Notes under the pieces: generated by a model
The model's input: the letters and a program-made list of their open reading frames with translations, nothing else
What the model was told of the DNA's origin: nothing
Database searches by the model: none
Made by a program: the position numbers and the translations under genes
Part shown: in pieces, positions 56,741 through 64,000 of the stretch
How positions within the stretch are numbered: the stretch's first letter is position 1
How the letters are laid out: each line of letters opens with the position of its first letter
DNA from: AWTP1-13 sp963770295
GTDB taxonomy: Bacteria > Pseudomonadota > Alphaproteobacteria > Rhizobiales > Hyphomicrobiaceae
Direction: 5' to 3'
Assembly: GCA_963770295.1 (NCBI GenBank)
Contig: CAVYPA010000006.1
Location: 371,890 to 435,889, forward strand
Length of the DNA stretch: 64,000 nucleotides

Positions 56741-59700
56741 ATGGTTGTGCAAGGGACAATCAAGTCACCTGATAAGCCAGGCCAGCATCTTTCCACGGAT
56801 TTCCTCGCCGGCGGTGGCGAGATGGGGGAGCGCATCCGCGCGTTTGATTGGAGCAACACCTCCCTGGGGCCGATCGACCAGTGGCCGCAATCGCTAACGA
56901 CCTCCGTCAGCACGTCTCTCGGTTGTGCGTTTCCGATTATTCTTTGGTGGGGACCGGAATTAACGGTCCTCTACAATGATGAGTATCGCCCCATATTTGG
57001 CGCCAAGCATCCAGGGGCACTGGGCCAACCCGGAGCCAGGGCGTGGGCGTCGATTTGGGATGTCATCGGCCCAATGCTCTCCCAGGTCCTAGAGCGCGGC
57101 GAAGCAACACGCTCGCGCGACCTGTTGCTTCACATCGATCGACACGGCTATCCGGAAGAGGCTTACTTCTCATTTTCCTACAGCCCCATTCAGGCTGAAA
57201 ACAGCCGCACCGGAGGCGTGTTCTGTCCGGTCATCGAGACAACAGACAAAGTCATTGGCGAGCGGCGCCTACGCACACTCCGTGATCTCGCCGCAGCGTG
57301 CCAGGGCGCAGAAAGCGAGCAGGCGGTCTTCCAGTCAGCCGCATCGGTTCTCGCCGCCAATGCTCAGGATGTCCCCTTTGCCATCATCTATCGCATCGAT
57401 GAGAGCCAGCAGCTCGCGCAACTGGGGTCCGTTGCCGGAATCGCCCCTGGCAGCACAGCAGCACCTCTCAGCGTGCCGCTGCAGCCAGAAGTGCCTGAGA
57501 CACGCCAATGGCTGCGTTCTGTTGTTGAGACTGGCAAGCCTGTGGTCGTGACCGATCTGGCGACGCGTTACGACCAGCTTCCCACAGGTGCCTGGAAAGT
57601 TCCGGCTAACAGCTGCATCGCGCTCCCGATCCTGCTTCCCGGACAAGTCCATCCAAGCGCCGTGCTGGCTGCCGCGGTCAGCCCTATGCGCCCGCTCGAT
57701 GCTGATTACCGCACATTCTTTGAGCTTCTCGCCACCCAGATTGCCTCAGGACTGGCCGATGCGAAGGCTTTGGAGGACGAGCGACGGCGCGCAGAGGCCC
57801 TTGCTGAAATCGACCGGGCCAAGACCACCTTCTTCTCGAACGTCAGCCACGAATTCCGCACTCCGCTGACCCTCATGCTCGGCCCGGTCGAGGAGCTCTA
57901 GCCAGCAATGCGGGCGCTCGTCCTCGCCGATGTCGGGTCAATGCGAACAGCTTGAGCTCATGCACCGCAACGGCCTGCGATTGCAGAAGCTGGTCAACAC
58001 CCTGCTCGACTTCTCCCGCATCGAGGCCGGTCGCGTCCAGGCGTGCTACGAGCCGACAGATCTCGCCTGCCTACACCGCCGAGCTCGCGAGCGTCTTCCG
58101 CTCGGCCATGCGAGAAGGCGGGCCTGCAGCTCGTTCGTCGACTGCCCGCCGCTTGTCCGAGCCGGTCTATCGTCGACCGGGACATGTGGGAGAAGATCGT
58201 CCTCAACCTCCTCTCGAACGCCTTCAAGTTCACCTCGAGGGCGAGATCGAAGTCACGCTGCGGCGACGCCGGGCGAGCATCGTGGCTGTCCGTGCGCGAC
58301 ACCGGCACCGGCATCCCGGCGGAGCAGCTGCCGCACGTATTCGAGCGGTTCCATCGGGTCGAGGGTGCCCAGGGCCGCACCCACGAGGGCACAGGTATCG
58401 GCCTCGCCCTGGTACAGGAGCTGGTGCGGCTGCACGGTGGTTCCGTATCGGTCGAGAGCGTCTACGGCAAGGGCAGCACGTTCAGGGTCACCATCCCGCT
58501 CGGCTGCAGCCATTTGCCGGCACACCAAATCGGGGCGACGCGCACCCAGGTTGCGACAGCGGTCGGTGCGCGTCCGTTCGTCGAGGAGGCGCTCCGCTGG
58601 CTCCCTGATGCCGGGCCTGATGCCGCGCATAGCATGGGAGATCGCGCCACTGCGCCGCAGGTGGACGGGCACGAGGGCAAGCAGCCGCGCATCCTGCTCG
58701 CCGATGATAATGCAGACATGCGCGACTATGTGCGCCGTCTGCTCGCTTCACGATATGAGGTCGAAGTGGTCGCAGACGGTGAGGCGGCGCTCTCGGCGAT
58801 TGCTCGCAGAAAGCCCGACCTGGTTATCTCCGACATCATGATGCCGCGTCTCGATGGCATGGAACTAGTATTGCGGCTGCGTGCTGATCCACAGACGAAC
58901 ACGCTACCGATCATCCTGCTTTCGGCACGCGCCGGCGAGGAAAGCCGCGTCGAGGGCATGCAGGCCGGTGCCGACGACTACCTCATCAAGCCGTTCAGCG
59001 CTCGTGAGCTCCTTGCCCGCGTCGACGCGCATGTGAAGATTGCCCGCTTCCGCCGCGACGCCGAGCAAGCGCTACGCGACGAGCAGGAGCTCTGGCAATT
59101 GGCGGCGCACGTCGCCCGGTTCGGACAATGGCACCTCGATCTGGTGACGCGCGCGGTCGATCTCTCCGCCAGCTGCAAGGCCATCTTTGGACTGCCGCCG
59201 GAGGAGCAAGCATCCGCTGAGCGGCTGTTCAGTCTGATCCATGCTGATGACCGGGAGGCAGTGGCGACACGGCTGAAAGAAGCCGTCGAGACGCGGACCG
59301 CCTACGAGGTGGAGTATCGGGTAATCTGGCCCGACGGCAGCCTCCATTGGAACAACACCCGGGGCAGTGCCTCTTATGCGCCCGACGGCACGGCGCTCAA
59401 GATGGTCGGCGTCACACTCGACATCACCGAGCGCAAGCGGGGCGAAGAACATCTGCGCACACTGAATGCTGAACTCGACCATCGTGTGAAGAACGTGCTC
59501 GCTACCGTCAGCGCTATCATCACCCAGACACCGAAAGCTAGGATCTCGATGGCGGACTTTGTGGCTGGGCTTGGTGGCCGCATAAAATCGTTGGCGAGAA
59601 CGCATGAACTGCTGAGTCACAACCAATGGCAGGACGTGTCACTGGCAGAGATCGTTCAACGCGAAATTGAGCCCTATGCGGCGGGAAATGCTAGTGTGCT

Positions 59701-60100
59701 CGGTCCAGCCGTGATGTTGAAAGCCGCCGCTGCCCAGGCGCTGGCAACGGTGCTTCATGAGCTGGCCACCAACGCCGCTAAATATGGAGCGTTTTCCAGG
59801 TCGAGCGGTCGACTATTTGTCGGCTGGTGCTGGCTAGACAATGGATCGCATGGTCGGGTGGCCATCCAATGGCAGGAGTCCGGCGGTCCCGCTGTTTCAA
59901 TACCAAGTCAAACTGGCTTTGGGACCAGCGTAATTCGCGAGCTCATTCCATTCGAGCTCGGCGGCACAGTTGACCTCACCTTTGCAAGCGATGGGCTCCA
60001 ATGTCGACTAGAAATTCCCGCTGACTGGCTCAGCAGCGACGCTCCGATAGGCGACGCTTTACGAGGCTTCGATCTTGAGCAAACCGTCTATCGCAATTGA
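56741..60100 (+). CDS. Hybrid sensor with two kinase modules (frameshifted)
   Basis: Order: PAS-like domain (FDWSNTSLGPIDQWPQSL, about residues 34-170), GAF (185-345), HisKA with HEFRTPLTL, a damaged stretch at 57900-58260 with several single-base frame changes, HATPase (VLNLLSNAFKFT, DTGTGIP, GTGIGLALV), receiver (ADDNADMRDY, phosphoacceptor in LVISDIMMP, LIKPFS), PAS (FGQWHLDLVTR, ITERKRGEE) and a second kinase of HWE type (ELDHRVKNVLATV, LHELATNAAKYG). It would be a soluble phosphorelay sensor. As written it splits at 57901. The protein from 58260 on is intact. Confidence 0.75.
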
Positions 60101-60231
60101 CGGAGGTCGCATTCACCAAGTTGTCCGGATGCGCGTCGACGATGGGCGTTAAGGGCGCAGCGCCCGGGGGATTGGGCTAGTGAAACGCTTGTTGGATTGG
60201 GCAGGTGAAGCCGCGCAGTGGATTGCACTCA

Positions 60232-61026
60232 TCGGCGGCTTTGCCGCCAGCGGCGCCGCGTTTTGACACGATCTGATGTTCCAGTGGGGCATCGGTCCTT
60301 GCACGGGCGTTACAGATGGGGATTGGTCATGCATTGCACGCTAGCCCTGGCCGGCGCGCTTATTAGCGTTTTTGCCGCCACCAGCGCGCTTGAGGCCCAG
60401 CCCCGCGTGGAGGTCGGCATCCTCAGCTGCGCGACGGGTTCCACGACCGGCACCATTTTCGCGTCCAGCAAATCCCTCTATTGCCGGTTCCAGCGACCGG
60501 GACACGATGAGTTATATCGTGGTCGGATTGACCGTTTCGGTCTCGATCTTGGCAGCACGGGCAAAACGGCGATCGCGTGGGCCGTGCTGGCCCCCACCGC
60601 CAACCCGCCGCCGCGCTCGCTTGCTGGCACGTACGGCGGCGTCGGCGCGGAGGCGACGGTGGGTTATGGCATTGGCGCAAACGCCCTGATCGGCGGCTCG
60701 CGCCGTGGCTTTATCCTGCAGCCCCTGAGTGTGCAGGCCCAGACCGGCCTCAATATCGCGGCGAGCGTCCGCTCGCTGGTGCTCAGCGCAGACTGAAGCC
60801 GATTGCAGAGGAAGGCTCTGCGCAACGCTTAAGGTGTGCTGGGCGCTGATCCATCCCGGGGGTCTGATGTGTTCGACCTCTCGTTGTTCAAGCTCGGAGG
60901 AGAACGCGGGTAATACGCTTCGCGTGGAGACTGCGCATAGCGCTGCGTTGTCGCCTCCGAGCGGCTAAACGCTGTCAATCCTCGTCATCGAAGAAACACT
61001 CCTGGATCGAGCTTGAGGCCGCTCGC
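60232..61026 (+). repeat. Long direct repeat, copy B (about 795 bp)
   Basis: Same orientation and content as 23119-23916, including the DUF992 gene and the non-coding tail ending GAGGCCGCTCG. The two copies enclose about 37 kb. Confidence 0.9.
60329..60796 (+). CDS. DUF992 secreted protein, copy B
   Basis: 155 residues, same length as copy A at 23213, with a handful of substitutions (for example HCTLALAGALIS for HRTLALAGAFIS). Signal peptide and both glycine-rich strands are kept. The open frame and synonymous-looking changes suggest both copies are still maintained. Confidence 0.85.
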   Translation: MHCTLALAGALISVFAATSALEAQPRVEVGILSCATGSTTGTIFASSKSLYCRFQRPGHDELYRGRIDRFGLDLGSTGKTAIAWAVLAPTANPPPRSLAGTYGGVGAEATVGYGIGANALIGGSRRGFILQPLSVQAQTGLNIAASVRSLVLSAD

Positions 61027-61072
61027 AGCCGGCGCCTCGATCGTAACGGAGCGGCTGAGCGTGGACATGGCG

Positions 61073-63421
<2,349 letters not shown>

Positions 63422-63443
63422 GGCGGCCTGCCTCTTCTGCAAG

Positions 63444-63458
63444 TACCCTCCAGGGGTA
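63444..63458. promoter_or_regulatory. CsoR-like operator 1
   Basis: TACCCTCCAGGGGTA, an imperfect G/C-tract dyad of the CsoR type, lies just upstream of the ATPase start. Confidence 0.7.
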
Positions 63459-63472
63459 TTTGTTGACAGCTA

Positions 63473-63487
63473 TACCCCGGAAGGGTA
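63473..63487. promoter_or_regulatory. CsoR-like operator 2
   Basis: TACCCCGGAAGGGTA, 29 bases centre to centre from operator 1 and 10 bases before the csoR ATG. A TTGACA at 63463-63468 with TATTCG 17 bases on would put the start of transcription almost at the ATG. Confidence 0.7.
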
Positions 63488-63497
63488 TTCGTCAAGC

Positions 63498-63773
63498 ATG
63501 GCGAAAGACTCGAAATCCCCCTGCTTGAAACGCCTGAGCCGCATCGAAGGTCAGGTTCGCGGCCTCGCCCGCATGGTCAAGGATGATCGCTACTGCATCG
63601 ATATCGTCACGCAGATCGCCGCCGTACGCGCGGCACTGAGACGCGTCGAGGAAGAAGTTCTGCGTGACCACATCACCCACTGTGTCGAGCACGCCATTGT
63701 CAGCGGTGACGCCGCCGAGCAAAGGCGCAAGATCGCCGAACTAATGGACGTGCTCAGCCGGACAGCGCGTTGA
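63498..63773 (+). CDS. csoR: Copper-sensing repressor CsoR/RcnR family
   Basis: 91 residues, all-helical. RLSRIEGQVRGLARMV is the family signature; Cys33, His58 and Cys62 give the Cu(I) C-H-C site of CsoR rather than the nickel/cobalt set of RcnR. Apo-protein binds the shared operators and releases them on binding copper, inducing itself and the ATPase. No ribosome site is visible, which fits a leaderless message. Confidence 0.9.
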   Translation: MAKDSKSPCLKRLSRIEGQVRGLARMVKDDRYCIDIVTQIAAVRAALRRVEEEVLRDHITHCVEHAIVSGDAAEQRRKIAELMDVLSRTAR

Positions 63774-63801
63774 TCCCGGTCAAGGCATCGTCGACCAGGG
63801 A

Positions 63802-64000
63802 ATGGGAGCAATACGACATGTCTCCGAATTTCGGCTCTATACACGCCGGGCGACGCTCGGGCTGATCTCCTCCATTGCTGCCAGTCTTACGATCGGCTTG
63901 CGCGCTGCAACACGGCCCACCATCAATGTCTGGAAAGATCCCAATTGCGGTTGTTGCACCGGCTGGGTCGAGCACCTGCGCAGCAATGGCTACACCGCGA
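63802..64000 (+). CDS. DUF411 metal-binding protein (cut by window end)
   Basis: 66 codons are visible. An N-terminal hydrophobic run (LGLISSIAASLTIGL) suggests export, then INVWKDPNCGCCTGWVEHLRSNGY, the hallmark of DUF411, with a CxCC metal-binding loop. The family is regularly found in copper-resistance clusters, as here 28 bases after csoR. The 3' half lies outside. Confidence 0.75.
   Translation, partial: MGAIRHVSEFRLYTRRATLGLISSIAASLTIGLRAATRPTINVWKDPNCGCCTGWVEHLRSNGYTA

Overview
The window looks like GC-rich chromosomal DNA from an alphaproteobacterium of the Hyphomicrobiales, probably Bradyrhizobium-like (Nitrobacteraceae). The clues are DUF992 secreted proteins, HWE-type and multi-GAF histidine kinases, a small Flp pilin, Tat-exported oxidoreductase-type proteins and a tRNA-Thr attachment site. 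No rRNA, intact tRNA or CRISPR array is visible. The genus is an inference.

From 1 to about 20,150 lies most of an integrative, prophage-like element. Its right end is marked by a tyrosine integrase (18814-20004, minus) next to a 50-base 3' half of tRNA-Thr(CGT). The full tRNA and the left end should lie before base 1. The element carries a four-gene run that includes a Spo11/topoisomerase VI-A-like protein, small phage genes, an HNH/zinc protein, terminase small and large subunits, a secreted caspase-like protein, a serine resolvase, a VUT-family transporter, a lambda-O-like replication protein with repeats inside its gene, and a multi-GAF histidine kinase with its response regulator.

From 20,180 to about 30,640 is a recombination graveyard. 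It holds an intact IS1634-family insertion, an IS110 remnant, decayed integrase and resolvase pieces, and one copy of an 800-bp repeat that contains a DUF992 gene. Short intact genes lie among them (DUF3291, cupin, MgtC-like, Tat-exported protein plus ferric-reductase-like membrane protein).

From 41,403 down to 30,675 (minus strand) runs one long operon: hydantoinase B, hydantoinase A, peptide-type ABC binding protein, two permeases, two ATPases, alanine racemase. It probably imports and opens cyclic or modified amino-acid compounds. Between 34.4 and 41.4 kb its genes are interrupted by many single-base insertions. Removing those I traced restores normal protein lengths, so sequence error is at least as likely as decay.

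From 41.9 to 56.3 kb there are small secreted and hypothetical genes, a complete NitT/TauT-type ABC importer (45955-49429), and many gene fragments (histidinol-dehydrogenase-like, amidase, response regulator, DNA ligase, integrase). From 56.7 to 60.1 kb lies a large two-kinase hybrid sensor protein. The second copy of the 800-bp repeat follows. The right end is a copper-resistance cluster: a P1B-type ATPase and a divergent CsoR-type repressor sharing two CsoR-like operators, then the start of a DUF411 gene cut by the window end.
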